This document shows, piece after piece, positions 1 to 7,966 of a stretch of 64,000 nt of DNA. Source of the DNA: Sphingomonadales bacterium (lineage in GTDB: Bacteria; Pseudomonadota; Alphaproteobacteria; Sphingomonadales; Sphingomonadaceae); contig JADJAC010000011.1 in assembly GCA_016704425.1 (NCBI GenBank), positions 62,001-126,000 on the forward strand, read 5' to 3'. The stretch's first letter is position 1; every line of letters starts with the position of its first letter. The translations under genes were made by a program, and so were the position numbers. Under the pieces are notes generated by a model. It did not search any database and was not told where the DNA came from. It saw only the letters and a program-made list of their open reading frames with translations.

Positions 1-355
1 AGCCATCAGCCGTCACGGCAAATGAGAGCCTGATCGGCGGCTTTGCACCGAGCGGATGGCTCGCCTGCCCGGAACCAGCCAGCCCTTCGACGGGAATGCC
101 AGCCGAGGAAGCTGCAATGTGCACGTGCCGTTCACTGTCAATCGAAACGCCGGTCTTCCATCCGAGCTGTTGTTGTTTTTTCGCCGCTGCCAGCCAGCCA
201 TTGAATTCCTGACTGGCCACATATGAATTATCGACGACTGTCCCGCCGAAGGTCGAAATGGCGGCGTGGGCCATATAGACATTCACGGCGATGACGGTGC
301 TGAAGAAGCCCACCAGGATTGCGGTCATGTGCCAGCCGGTGAAAGGCTTGGTCAT
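1..355 (-). CDS. fixH: FixH family protein, cbb3 oxidase assembly (3' end cut by window edge)
   Basis: About 118 codons are visible before the left edge, so the C-terminus is missing. The start MTKPFTGWHM is followed by one membrane segment (about residues 10-30) and then a non-cytoplasmic region containing VVDNSYVASQEFNGWL, which is typical of FixH. FixH is required for assembly of cbb3-type cytochrome c oxidase, probably together with the copper transporter FixI, which would be expected just outside the window. The start codon overlaps the ccoG stop in an ATGA, so the two are translationally coupled. The gene is too short for many ORF callers because it is cut. Confidence 0.85.
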   Translation of the reverse strand, partial: MTKPFTGWHMTAILVGFFSTVIAVNVYMAHAAISTFGGTVVDNSYVASQEFNGWLAAAKKQQQLGWKTGVSIDSERHVHIAASSAGIPVEGLAGSGQASHPLGAKPPIRLSFAVTADG

Positions 356-1821
356 TCTTCATCTTCCTCATGTTCAGGCCGCTCGAACTGTGTTGCGTCG
401 CTGTCGCCCTTTTCGTTCGCACCTGCGGCCTGCGCCGAAATCTCGAACGGTTGACGTTCCGGTCCATTGCGTGGCGCGGCGACGAACAGTCTTACCTTCA
501 TGACGCTGTCGGGTTCGACACTGACTTCAACTTCATGCGAGGCAGTGGCCCGTCCGCCGTCCTGCGTCCACATTCTTGCGCCCTCAAGACCAGACACCCT
601 CAGCATGACCTTGCGAGGCCGTGCCTCCATGTTGCGGATCTTGACTGTGTAGTTGTTGCGGATCGCTCCGTCGGACAATTGGACAAAGATCGGGTTGCGA
701 TCCTGCTGCACGCTGAGGTCAAGCCGGGTTCTGGCGCCGAGCGAAAACAGCATTGCCAGACCGATCGCGCTCCAGATCGACAGATAGGCGAGCGTGCGGG
801 GGCGGAACAGCGTCTTGAGGACGGGCTTCGATGTGCCACCGGCCTTTTCGATCGCCGCATCGTCAAGCGTGCAATAGTCGATAAGCCCGCGCGGCTGCCC
901 GATCTGGGCCATCACCTTGTCACAGGCATCGATGCACAGGGCACATGTGATGCAACCGATCTGCGGCCCTTCGCGAATGTCGATGCCGGTCGGACAAACC
1001 TGCACGCATTGGGTGCAATCGATGCAATCCCCCGTCTTGATGCCTTGGTCGGCAGCCTTCTTGACTCCGTGCGTTCGGGGTTCGCCGCGCCAGTCCTTAT
1101 ATGTAACGATGAGCGACTTTTCATCGAGCATTGCCGTCTGGATGCGCGGCCAGGGACACATATAAATACAGACCTGCTCGCGCATCAGCCCGCCAAAAAC
1201 ATAGGTCGTCGCGGTCAATATTGCGACGGTGCTATAGGCGACAAGCGGAGCATCGCCCTTCAGGAAACTGCGCATCAGGCTCGGGGCATCGGCGAAATAG
1301 AAGATCCAGGCGCCGCCGGTCAGCACGCCGATGACAATCCAGACAGCATGCTTTGAAACCCGCTTGACGATCTTTTCAAAACTCCAGGGCGCGTTGGCAA
1401 GCCGCACCTGGGCATTTCGATCACCGTCGATGGCGCGCTCGACATGCTGAAACAGGTCTGTCCAGACCGTCTGCGGGCAGGCATAGCCACACCAGGCGCG
1501 CCCGACTGCAGAGGTCACAAGAAACAGGCCGATCCCCGCCATGACCAGCAGCCCGGCCACATAGTAGAACTCATGTGGCCAGATCTCGATTGCGAACATG
1601 TAAAATCGGCGATTGGCAAGGTCGATCAGGACGGCCTGATCGGGCGCATAGGGTCCGCGATCCCAGCGCAGCCAGGGCGTCACATAATAAATCGTCAGGG
1701 TCACGGCCATCGCCGCCCATTTGAGGCGCCGGAAAAACCCGTCTACAGCCTTGGGGTAGACTCCCTTGCGCTTTTCGTAGAGCGGACTTCCGGGATCGAT
1801 CAGGCCTTCAAGGTTTGACAT
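352..1821 (-). CDS. ccoG: CcoG/FixG/RdxA, membrane ferredoxin-type cbb3 oxidase assembly protein
   Basis: The 489-residue polytopic membrane protein carries two 4Fe-4S ferredoxin motifs, CIDCTQCVQVCP and CITCALCIDAC, in the cytosolic middle part. It also has the conserved CGYACPQTVW and YMCPWPR segments, and an Ig-like C-terminal domain as in FixG. The family is linked to copper reduction and delivery during cbb3 oxidase maturation. I chose the start MSNLEGLIDPG. A longer reading frame adds 20 arginine-rich residues that overlap ccoP and do not look like FixG. With this start the gene overlaps ccoP by 14 bases and belongs to the ccoNOQP-ccoG-fixH operon. Confidence 0.93.
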   Translation of the reverse strand: MSNLEGLIDPGSPLYEKRKGVYPKAVDGFFRRLKWAAMAVTLTIYYVTPWLRWDRGPYAPDQAVLIDLANRRFYMFAIEIWPHEFYYVAGLLVMAGIGLFLVTSAVGRAWCGYACPQTVWTDLFQHVERAIDGDRNAQVRLANAPWSFEKIVKRVSKHAVWIVIGVLTGGAWIFYFADAPSLMRSFLKGDAPLVAYSTVAILTATTYVFGGLMREQVCIYMCPWPRIQTAMLDEKSLIVTYKDWRGEPRTHGVKKAADQGIKTGDCIDCTQCVQVCPTGIDIREGPQIGCITCALCIDACDKVMAQIGQPRGLIDYCTLDDAAIEKAGGTSKPVLKTLFRPRTLAYLSIWSAIGLAMLFSLGARTRLDLSVQQDRNPIFVQLSDGAIRNNYTVKIRNMEARPRKVMLRVSGLEGARMWTQDGGRATASHEVEVSVEPDSVMKVRLFVAAPRNGPERQPFEISAQAAGANEKGDSDATQFERPEHEEDEE

Positions 1822-2719
1822 TTGACGCCGCCGCTGGCGCGGGATTGGGCGCCGCCTCGCCACCGCCCAGCGAATGGACATAGGCCGCGAGCATCTTGAT
1901 CGTCACCGGATCGAGCCGATTGTTCCAGCGTGGCATGACGCCAAACCTGCTTTTCATTACGGTCTGTGTGATCGCCGCCCGATCCTCGCCGTAAAGCCAG
2001 ATTCCGTCAGTCAGGTTGGGTGCACCGAACTGCCGCCCGCCTTTGCCTTCGGGGCCATGGCATTGGCTGCAGTTTGCAGCAAAGAGTACAGCACCGCGCG
2101 CCGATGCTGCATTGGGCTGCTGTTGGCCGGAAATCATCCGGACGTATGAGACTGTCGAGCCGATTTCGGCCGTTGTCAGCACGCCTTCAAAGGCTGGCAT
2201 CTGCGAAAAGCGGGTTTCGCTGTGATCGGGATTCCGCACACCATGCGTGACCGTATAGTGGATCGTCGCAAGATCTCCGCCCCAGAGCCAGTCGTCATCA
2301 TTGAGGTTCGGATAACCCCTGGACCCGGCCGCGCCGGAACCATGGCACTGAACGCAATGGACCTTGAACGCTGCGCGCCCCCCTTCAATGGCGGCCTGCA
2401 TGAGCTTGTCATTGGCAGGAAGCTGTTCGATCGGTGTCGCAGCAATGGCGGCCGTGATGGGTGCCCGGCGCTTCGCTTCAGCGCTCAACGCGGTCTCGAG
2501 CTGGCCCTGACTAGTCCAGCCCGAGATGCCTTTTGTTGCGTCATGCAACAGCGGGATTGCCGGAAAGAAAATGACATAACCAATCGCCCAGAGGATGCAG
2601 GCGTAAAAGGTCAGCAGCCACCAGCGCGGAAGCGGCGTGTTCAGTTCCTCGATGCCATCCCATTCATGGCCAACGGTCTGGGTGCCGGTCGGCTCGTCGA
2701 TACGCTTGTTTTCAGCCAT
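1808..2719 (-). CDS. ccoP: cbb3-type cytochrome c oxidase subunit III (di-haem)
   Basis: CcoP brings electrons to the cbb3 oxidase through two c-type haems. Of the 303 residues, the first part holds a membrane anchor at about 32-55 after the conserved HEWDGIEELNTPLPRWW. Two haem-binding motifs follow, CVQCH near residue 122 and CSQCH near residue 217, each in a cytochrome c domain with a downstream methionine ligand candidate (QMPAF and VMPRW). The start MAENKRIDEP has AAGG nine bases upstream. An ATG three codons earlier has no room for a ribosome site, and a still longer frame is only an overlap with ccoQ. It overlaps ccoQ by 8 bases. Confidence 0.95.
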   Translation of the reverse strand: MAENKRIDEPTGTQTVGHEWDGIEELNTPLPRWWLLTFYACILWAIGYVIFFPAIPLLHDATKGISGWTSQGQLETALSAEAKRRAPITAAIAATPIEQLPANDKLMQAAIEGGRAAFKVHCVQCHGSGAAGSRGYPNLNDDDWLWGGDLATIHYTVTHGVRNPDHSETRFSQMPAFEGVLTTAEIGSTVSYVRMISGQQQPNAASARGAVLFAANCSQCHGPEGKGGRQFGAPNLTDGIWLYGEDRAAITQTVMKSRFGVMPRWNNRLDPVTIKMLAAYVHSLGGGEAAPNPAPAAASNVKP

Positions 2720-2870
2720 GATCTTCATCCTTGAAGATGATTGCGGCGGCGTCGCGGTGGTGCGATGCGGCACCTTTTCGAAACGTCCAGCCAATGAATG
2801 TGACGAACAGGAATCCCATGAAAACCAGCCCCCAGCTGTCCGCAAAATGCCTGAAGCCGTCATAGGTCAT
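2712..2870 (-). CDS. ccoQ: cbb3-type cytochrome c oxidase subunit CcoQ
   Basis: This 52-residue gene lies between ccoO and ccoP. It starts MTYDGFRHFADSWG, has one membrane helix (GLVFMGFLFVTFIGWTF, about residues 14-30), then a positively charged RKGAASHHRDAA stretch and the tail IIFKDEDHG. Size, single helix and position between ccoO and ccoP are typical of CcoQ/FixQ, a small subunit that stabilises the oxidase. Its start overlaps the ccoO stop in ATGA and its end overlaps ccoP by 8 bases, so all three are likely translationally coupled. Confidence 0.9.
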   Translation of the reverse strand: MTYDGFRHFADSWGLVFMGFLFVTFIGWTFRKGAASHHRDAAAIIFKDEDHG

Positions 2871-3601
2871 TGCGGCTGCTCCTGCGGCTCGGCCGCTTTC
2901 AGGTCCACAAGAGTCCCGAGCATCTGCAGATAGGCGACCAGGGCATCCATCTCGGTGATGCGGGCCGGGTCGCCATCAAAATCACGGACCTGCGCCTTGG
3001 GGTAACGGGCCTTGAGATCGGTGCTGCTCCGGTCAGGATCTGCCTGTGCATGAAGGTCTTCGTTTGCCGCAGCGATGGCAGCCTTTGAGTAGGGTACGCC
3101 AACCCGGTAAAGGGCCTGAAGGTGCGTGCGCATGTCACCCGCATTCAGCTCGCGCTCGGCCAGGAATGCATAGGGAGGCATGATCGATTCCGGCACGACT
3201 GCGCGGGGGTCCTTGAGGTGCTGGACATGCCATTCGTCCGAATATCGTCCCCCGACACGTGCGAGGTCCGGACCCGTCCGCTTCGATCCCCATTGGAAAG
3301 GGTGATCGTACATGCTTTCGGCTGCCAGGCTATAATGCCCATAGCGTTCGACCTCGTCGCGGAAGGGGCGAATCATCTGGCTGTGACAATTGTAGCAGCC
3401 TTCGCGCATGTAGATGTTCCGCCCCGCCAGCTCGAGTGGGGAATATGGGCGCATTCCGTTCACCTTCTCGACTGTGGAGTCGATCCAGAAGAGCGGGGCG
3501 ATTTCCACAATGCCGCCGATTGCGACAGCGATGAAGGCAAAGACGGCAAGCAGCGTGACATTGCGTTCGAGCCGCTTGTGATCGAAAAAGGTACCGGCCA
3601 T
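2867..3601 (-). CDS. ccoO: cbb3-type cytochrome c oxidase subunit II (mono-haem)
   Basis: CcoO is the membrane-anchored mono-haem cytochrome c subunit. The 244-residue product starts MAGTFFDHKRLERN. It has one membrane helix (about 15-38), the haem-binding motif CYNCH at residues 69-73 followed by SQMIRPF, and the downstream RTGPDLARVGGRY signature. I chose this start because GAAGGAG lies at proper spacing upstream; a longer frame adds 20 residues that do not match the family. It sits 13 bases after ccoN and overlaps ccoQ in ATGA. Confidence 0.96.
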   Translation of the reverse strand: MAGTFFDHKRLERNVTLLAVFAFIAVAIGGIVEIAPLFWIDSTVEKVNGMRPYSPLELAGRNIYMREGCYNCHSQMIRPFRDEVERYGHYSLAAESMYDHPFQWGSKRTGPDLARVGGRYSDEWHVQHLKDPRAVVPESIMPPYAFLAERELNAGDMRTHLQALYRVGVPYSKAAIAAANEDLHAQADPDRSSTDLKARYPKAQVRDFDGDPARITEMDALVAYLQMLGTLVDLKAAEPQEQPQ

Positions 3602-3614
3602 GGTTCTGGCTCCT

Positions 3615-5276
3615 TCAGGCGGCGGAAGCTGTAGCGAGGGGACGGTCAGCTGACGCGTCATAGGGCGTTTCGGTCATCGGTTTTTCCTGCCGCTGTTTGC
3701 CGGCAATGGTCATCCACACATTGAAGACCATGATCAGCGCACCGGAGAGATACATGAGGCCGCCGGTCGCACGGATCAGATACATCGGGAACATGGCCGA
3801 AACGACTTCCGAAAAGGCATAGACGAGGTAGCCGTCCGAACCATATTCGCGCCACATCAGCCCCTGCATGATGCCCGCAACCCACATTGCGGCTGCGTAA
3901 AAGACGATGCCGATCGTCGAGAGCCAGAAGTGCCAGTTCACCATCCGCAACGAATAGAGTCTCGGCTTTCCCCAAAGTCTCGGCACGAGATAATAGATCG
4001 AAGCGAATGTGATCATCCCGTTCCAACCGAGCGCGCCGGAGTGCACATGGCCGATAGTCCAGTCGGTATAATGCGACAGGCTGTTGACGGCCTTGATTGA
4101 GAGCATCGGCCCCTCAAATGTGCTCATCCCGTAGAAGGCGAGCGCCATGACCATCATGCGGATGATCGGATCGGTGCGGATCTTGTCCCACGCGCCGTTC
4201 AGGGTCATCAACCCGTTGATCATACCGCCCCAGCTGGGCATCCACAGCATGATCGAAAAGACCATGCCGAGTGTCTGCGCCCAGTCGGGCAGCGCAGTGT
4301 AATGGAGGTGGTGCGGGCCGGCCCAGATGTAGAGGAAGATCAGTGACCAGAAATGGATGATCGACAGGCGATAGCTGTAAACCGGGCGCTCTGCCTGTTT
4401 CGGCACAAAATAATACATCATGGCCAGGAAGCCCGCCGTCAGGAAGAAGCCGACAGCGTTATGGCCATACCACCACTGGGTCAGTGCGTCCTGGACGCCG
4501 GCAAATGCGCTGTAGCTCTTCGAACCGAAGATCGAAGCGGGCATCGTCAGGTTGTTGACCAGATGAAGCATGGCAACGGTGATGATGAACGCCAGGAAGA
4601 ACCAGTTTGCCACATAGATATGCGGTTCCTTGCGGCGGACGATCGTTCCGACAAAAACGATGAGATAGGATACCCAGACGACGGTCAGCCAAAGATCAAC
4701 ATACCATTCAGGCTCGGCATATTCCTTGGCTTCGGTGATTCCCATCAGATAGCCGGTCGCGGCCAGCACAATGAACAGCTGGTAACCCCAGAAGACGAAG
4801 CGGGCCAGGCTCGGAAAGGCCAGCCGCGCGCGGCAAGTGCGCTGGACAATATAAAAGCTCGTCGCGATCAACGCATTGCCCCCGAAGGCGAAAATAACGG
4901 CCGATGTGTGAAGCGGGCGCAAGCGTCCGAACGTTGTGTATTCAAGATTGAAGTTGAGTGCGGGAAAAGCCAGTTGAAGCGCTATGAACAGCCCCACAAG
5001 GAAGCCCGCCACGCCCCAGAAGATTGTCGCGATGACACCCCAGCGGATCGGGTCATCGTCATAGCGAGACAGGTCAATCGGCTTGCTCGTGATGCCATTG
5101 GCCAAAGCCGTGAAATCCGTGCCTCGAAGCGTCATGGCCGAAGCGAGGAGCGCAACTGCGCCAACTATGCCCATGTGGACGGAAAATCCGGGATCCACAC
5201 TTTGTGCAAAGGCCGCAAATGCCAACAGTGCCACGACGAACCAAGCGCCAGCGCGCGTTACCATAGTGTCCATCAT
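3615..5276 (-). CDS. ccoN: cbb3-type cytochrome c oxidase subunit I
   Basis: CcoN is the catalytic subunit of the high-affinity oxidase and reduces O2 at a haem b3-CuB centre. Of its 553 residues, about 14 segments are hydrophobic. Expected metal-ligand histidines are seen: H123 in PLHTSAVIF, H272 in WWYGHNAVGF, H322/H323 in AGPHHLHY, and H410/H412 in TIGHVHSGALGWNG. GGGGAAGA precedes the start ATG (a second ATG follows directly). An FNR-type box lies about 73 bases upstream with a TAAAAT element in between, which implies induction at low oxygen. Confidence 0.97.
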   Translation of the reverse strand: MMDTMVTRAGAWFVVALLAFAAFAQSVDPGFSVHMGIVGAVALLASAMTLRGTDFTALANGITSKPIDLSRYDDDPIRWGVIATIFWGVAGFLVGLFIALQLAFPALNFNLEYTTFGRLRPLHTSAVIFAFGGNALIATSFYIVQRTCRARLAFPSLARFVFWGYQLFIVLAATGYLMGITEAKEYAEPEWYVDLWLTVVWVSYLIVFVGTIVRRKEPHIYVANWFFLAFIITVAMLHLVNNLTMPASIFGSKSYSAFAGVQDALTQWWYGHNAVGFFLTAGFLAMMYYFVPKQAERPVYSYRLSIIHFWSLIFLYIWAGPHHLHYTALPDWAQTLGMVFSIMLWMPSWGGMINGLMTLNGAWDKIRTDPIIRMMVMALAFYGMSTFEGPMLSIKAVNSLSHYTDWTIGHVHSGALGWNGMITFASIYYLVPRLWGKPRLYSLRMVNWHFWLSTIGIVFYAAAMWVAGIMQGLMWREYGSDGYLVYAFSEVVSAMFPMYLIRATGGLMYLSGALIMVFNVWMTIAGKQRQEKPMTETPYDASADRPLATASAA

Positions 5277-5342
5277 TCTTCCCCGAAGCGCCGCAGCGCA
5301 ATTTTATGCCCGTGCCGTTGGCCGATCACGGGCTCACCTTCA

Positions 5343-5356
5343 TTGACTCAGGTCAA
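5343..5356. promoter_or_regulatory. FNR/FixK-type box upstream of ccoN
   Basis: TTGACTCAGGTCAA is a perfect inverted repeat (TTGAC-N4-GTCAA) matching the FNR/FixK consensus TTGAY-N4-RTCAA. It lies in the 84-base gap between the fnrL stop and the ccoN start, read toward ccoN. A TAAAAT hexamer 37 bases downstream would put the box centre near -56, close to class I activation. The neighbouring fnrL product is the obvious binding protein (inference). Confidence 0.85.
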
Positions 5357-5360
5357 CAGT

Positions 5361-6062
5361 TCACGCCGCGAGAGCCAAATTCCGCAAACGCGCCCGATCC
5401 TGGATCACGACTGTCCGCCTGTTCGGCAAGTCGATCATTTCTGCCCCTTTGAGTTTTGTCAGTTGGCGGCTGACGGTTTCAATCGTCAGGCCCAGCACAT
5501 CGCCCATCTGCTGGCGGTCGAGCGGCATTTCGAAAACTTCGGGCAAACCCGCCGCAGCCTTGGCCGCACCATCGCCCATGCGATCCGACACTTCGAGGAG
5601 CAGCGAAGCGATGCGCTCGCTCGCGGTCTTCTTGCCCAGCAGCAGCATCCAGTGCCGCGCCCGGTCAAGCTCTGTCAAAGTGCGCATCAACAGCCGGTTC
5701 TGCAGATCGGGGTGCTGGCGCGCAAAACCGTCGAACGCCGAGCGGGTAAAGACACAAAGCTCGGCATCGGTCAGCGCTGTCACGCTATGTGGGCTTTCCT
5801 TGCCAAAGGGACGACCGATAAAGTCCGAGGGGAAGACAACGCCGACAATCTGTTCACGCCCGTCAGCCGTCGAAATCGACAATTTCAGGATGCCGGAAAT
5901 CACATTGGCAACGACCAGAGCCTCGTCGCCTTCCCATACGAGTGTTTGCCCGCGCCTGACCTTCTGCTTGCGTCCAAGATGCCCCAGACATTCAAGCGCC
6001 TCCGCCGACAATCCGGCACAAATGGCGCTATCGCCGACAGGGCAGTGCGAACAATCGGTCAT
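5361..6062 (-). CDS. fnrL: FNR-type oxygen-sensing transcriptional regulator (Crp/Fnr family)
   Basis: The 233-residue product has an N-terminal cysteine cluster, C4 and C7 (CSHC) and C15, plus C103 in the effector domain. This fits the four ligands of an oxygen-labile 4Fe-4S cluster. A cyclic-nucleotide-like beta barrel spans about 20-125, followed by a dimer helix and a winged helix-turn-helix with the recognition segment ETVSRQ (195-200), whose E-x-x-SR residues give FNR-type site specificity. It lies directly upstream of the ccoN operon in the same direction. The FNR box lies beyond its 3' end, so that box serves ccoN rather than fnrL. Confidence 0.93.
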   Translation of the reverse strand: MTDCSHCPVGDSAICAGLSAEALECLGHLGRKQKVRRGQTLVWEGDEALVVANVISGILKLSISTADGREQIVGVVFPSDFIGRPFGKESPHSVTALTDAELCVFTRSAFDGFARQHPDLQNRLLMRTLTELDRARHWMLLLGKKTASERIASLLLEVSDRMGDGAAKAAAGLPEVFEMPLDRQQMGDVLGLTIETVSRQLTKLKGAEMIDLPNRRTVVIQDRARLRNLALAA

Positions 6063-6140
6063 GTCCCGGCCCTAGCGCGCGGGCAAGGCCTCGAAACTAC
6101 GTGATTTCCACAAGGCGAAGACGATAAGTGTTTTTACCGG

Positions 6141-7865
6141 TCACGCAGTGCGATCACGTGTGGCCTTGTTGCGCGGCGGAAACGGTGGCTTGCCCGGTCG
6201 AGATCCTGGCCGATGCTGGCGCGGCGCTTCGCGTCGGTTGCGCCTGGCCTCCTCTCGCGGAGCGCCCTGGACCTGCTCGATCCGGATGCCTCCTTCGCCA
6301 TCTTCTCCGTCAACGGCTGTGCGCCGGACTGCTGCCGCAAAACGGGCAGCCGCCGCCGCCTGGACCTCGAAAAGCGATTCATTGGCGGCAATGCGGATTG
6401 CCCCAATCTCTGTCCGGGTGATGTGGCCACGCCGGCACAGCAGCGGAAGAAGCCACCTTGGATCGGCATTGTGCCGCCGACCGATATCCATCCTGAACCA
6501 GACGGTATTCTCGAAGCCGGGCCTTGGGCCCTCCGACCGCTGTGACGGGCCGGAGGCCGCATCGATCAGCTCTTCGGCTACGGGCATGCGCGCCCGATGT
6601 GCGCGGACCAGCGCGGCTGCAATGTCCTCCGGGCTCCGTTCTGCGAGCAGACGGCCTGCGAGCATCCGATCTTCCTCGTCCACCTCGACCGGCTCGAGCA
6701 GGGTCGCGAGCAGCCTCTCACGATCATTTCGCGCGATATCCTCGCGGCTTGGGGCGGAGATCCATTCGGCATTGATCCGCGCACCACGCAGCATCGATTC
6801 GACGCGCTTGCGCCTTGGATAAGGCACAAGGATCACCGCTGTGCCCTTTTTGCCCGCCCGGCCAGTCCGGCCCGAACGGTGTTGCAGGGCTTCCGCATCG
6901 CGCGGAATTTCAACATGGATGACGAGCGACAAGGTCGGCAGGTCGATCCCGCGCGCAGCGACATCGGTTGCCACGCACACCCGTGCCCGCCGGTCGCGCA
7001 GGGCCTGCAACGCATGGTTGCGTTCATTCTGGCTGTGCTCGCCCGACAGCGCCACGACCGAAAAGCCGCGCTCGGTCAGGCTTGCATGCAGATGCCGGAC
7101 ATTGTCGCGGGTTGCGCAGAACAGCATTGCGGTGGTTGCTTCGTGATAGCGCAGCAGATTGACGACGGCATTCTCGATGTCGGCAGGCGCGACAGTCACG
7201 GCCTGGTAGGTGATGTCACCATGGCCACGATCTTCGCCGACAGTCGATATACGCAATGCATCGCGCTGGTAGCGCCGGGCAAGTGCAACGATGGGTTTCG
7301 GCATGGTTGCAGAAAACATGAAGGTGCGCCGGCCCTGCGGCGTTGCGTCGAGAATTTCCTCGAGGTCTTCGCGGAAGCCCATGTCGAGCATTTCGTCGGC
7401 CTCGTCGAGGATGGCGACAGTCAGGCTGTGGAGCAGGAGCGCCCCCCGTTCGAGGTGATCGCGGAGCCTGCCGGGGGTGCCGACGACAATATGCGCACCT
7501 TGCGAAAGCGCGCGCCGTTCCTTCGATGCGTCCATCCCGCCGACACATGTTGCGATGCGGATCCCCGCCTTGCCGTAAAGCCAGATCAGTTCGCGCCCGA
7601 CCTGCAGCGCGAGCTCCCGTGTCGGCGCAATGACAAGTGCGAGCGGGGCACCGGCTGGAGCCGCCATTCCGCTGCCGCTCAAGAGTTGCGGGGCCATTGC
7701 GAGGCCGAAGGCAACAGTCTTCCCCGATCCGGTCTGTGCGGAAACAATCAGGTCCCGCCCCTCGGCTTCGGGCTCGAGCACAGCGGCCTGCACGGGTGTG
7801 GGCGCGGCATAGCCACGGGCGGAAAGCGCTTCAGCAAGAAGCGGGTGGAGCGTTTGAAAAGTCAT
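6141..7865 (-). CDS. DEAD-box ATP-dependent RNA helicase with DbpA-type RNA-binding domain
   Basis: Two RecA-like helicase domains hold all the classical motifs: AQTGSGKT (I), APTREL (Ia), TPGRL (Ib), LDEADEM (II), FSATMP (III), ARGIDLP (V) and HRSGRTGRAG (VI). The C-terminal part (about 455-515) resembles the DbpA RNA-recognition fold (NTVWFRMDIGRRHNADPRWL), followed by a basic arginine/proline-rich tail. Bacterial DbpA-like helicases act in assembly of the large ribosomal subunit. I chose the start MTFQTLHPLL (574 residues); ten upstream residues of the longer frame do not belong to the family. It appears monocistronic. Confidence 0.92.
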   Translation of the reverse strand: MTFQTLHPLLAEALSARGYAAPTPVQAAVLEPEAEGRDLIVSAQTGSGKTVAFGLAMAPQLLSGSGMAAPAGAPLALVIAPTRELALQVGRELIWLYGKAGIRIATCVGGMDASKERRALSQGAHIVVGTPGRLRDHLERGALLLHSLTVAILDEADEMLDMGFREDLEEILDATPQGRRTFMFSATMPKPIVALARRYQRDALRISTVGEDRGHGDITYQAVTVAPADIENAVVNLLRYHEATTAMLFCATRDNVRHLHASLTERGFSVVALSGEHSQNERNHALQALRDRRARVCVATDVAARGIDLPTLSLVIHVEIPRDAEALQHRSGRTGRAGKKGTAVILVPYPRRKRVESMLRGARINAEWISAPSREDIARNDRERLLATLLEPVEVDEEDRMLAGRLLAERSPEDIAAALVRAHRARMPVAEELIDAASGPSQRSEGPRPGFENTVWFRMDIGRRHNADPRWLLPLLCRRGHITRTEIGAIRIAANESLFEVQAAAAARFAAAVRRTAVDGEDGEGGIRIEQVQGAPREEARRNRREAPRQHRPGSRPGKPPFPPRNKATRDRTA

Positions 7866-7966
7866 GGTCTCTCTAAAAGGCGCATTCCGGGGCAATGACC
7901 CGCGCCAAAAACAATATGTCGGGAGCCCCTAGTCGTTCTGGGCCGGAAGCACAACCGAGGGACGGA

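Noticed and set aside
4353..6104. 583-codon plus-strand open frame
   Set aside because: It is antisense to ccoN and fnrL, whose motifs are unambiguous, and its translation has no recognisable domain.
6063..6140. FNR box upstream of fnrL
   Set aside because: Only a weak TTGTGGAAATCAC is present on the minus strand and the half-sites do not match.
6597..7898. 433-codon plus-strand open frame
   Set aside because: It lies opposite the DEAD-box helicase gene and is a GC-driven shadow.
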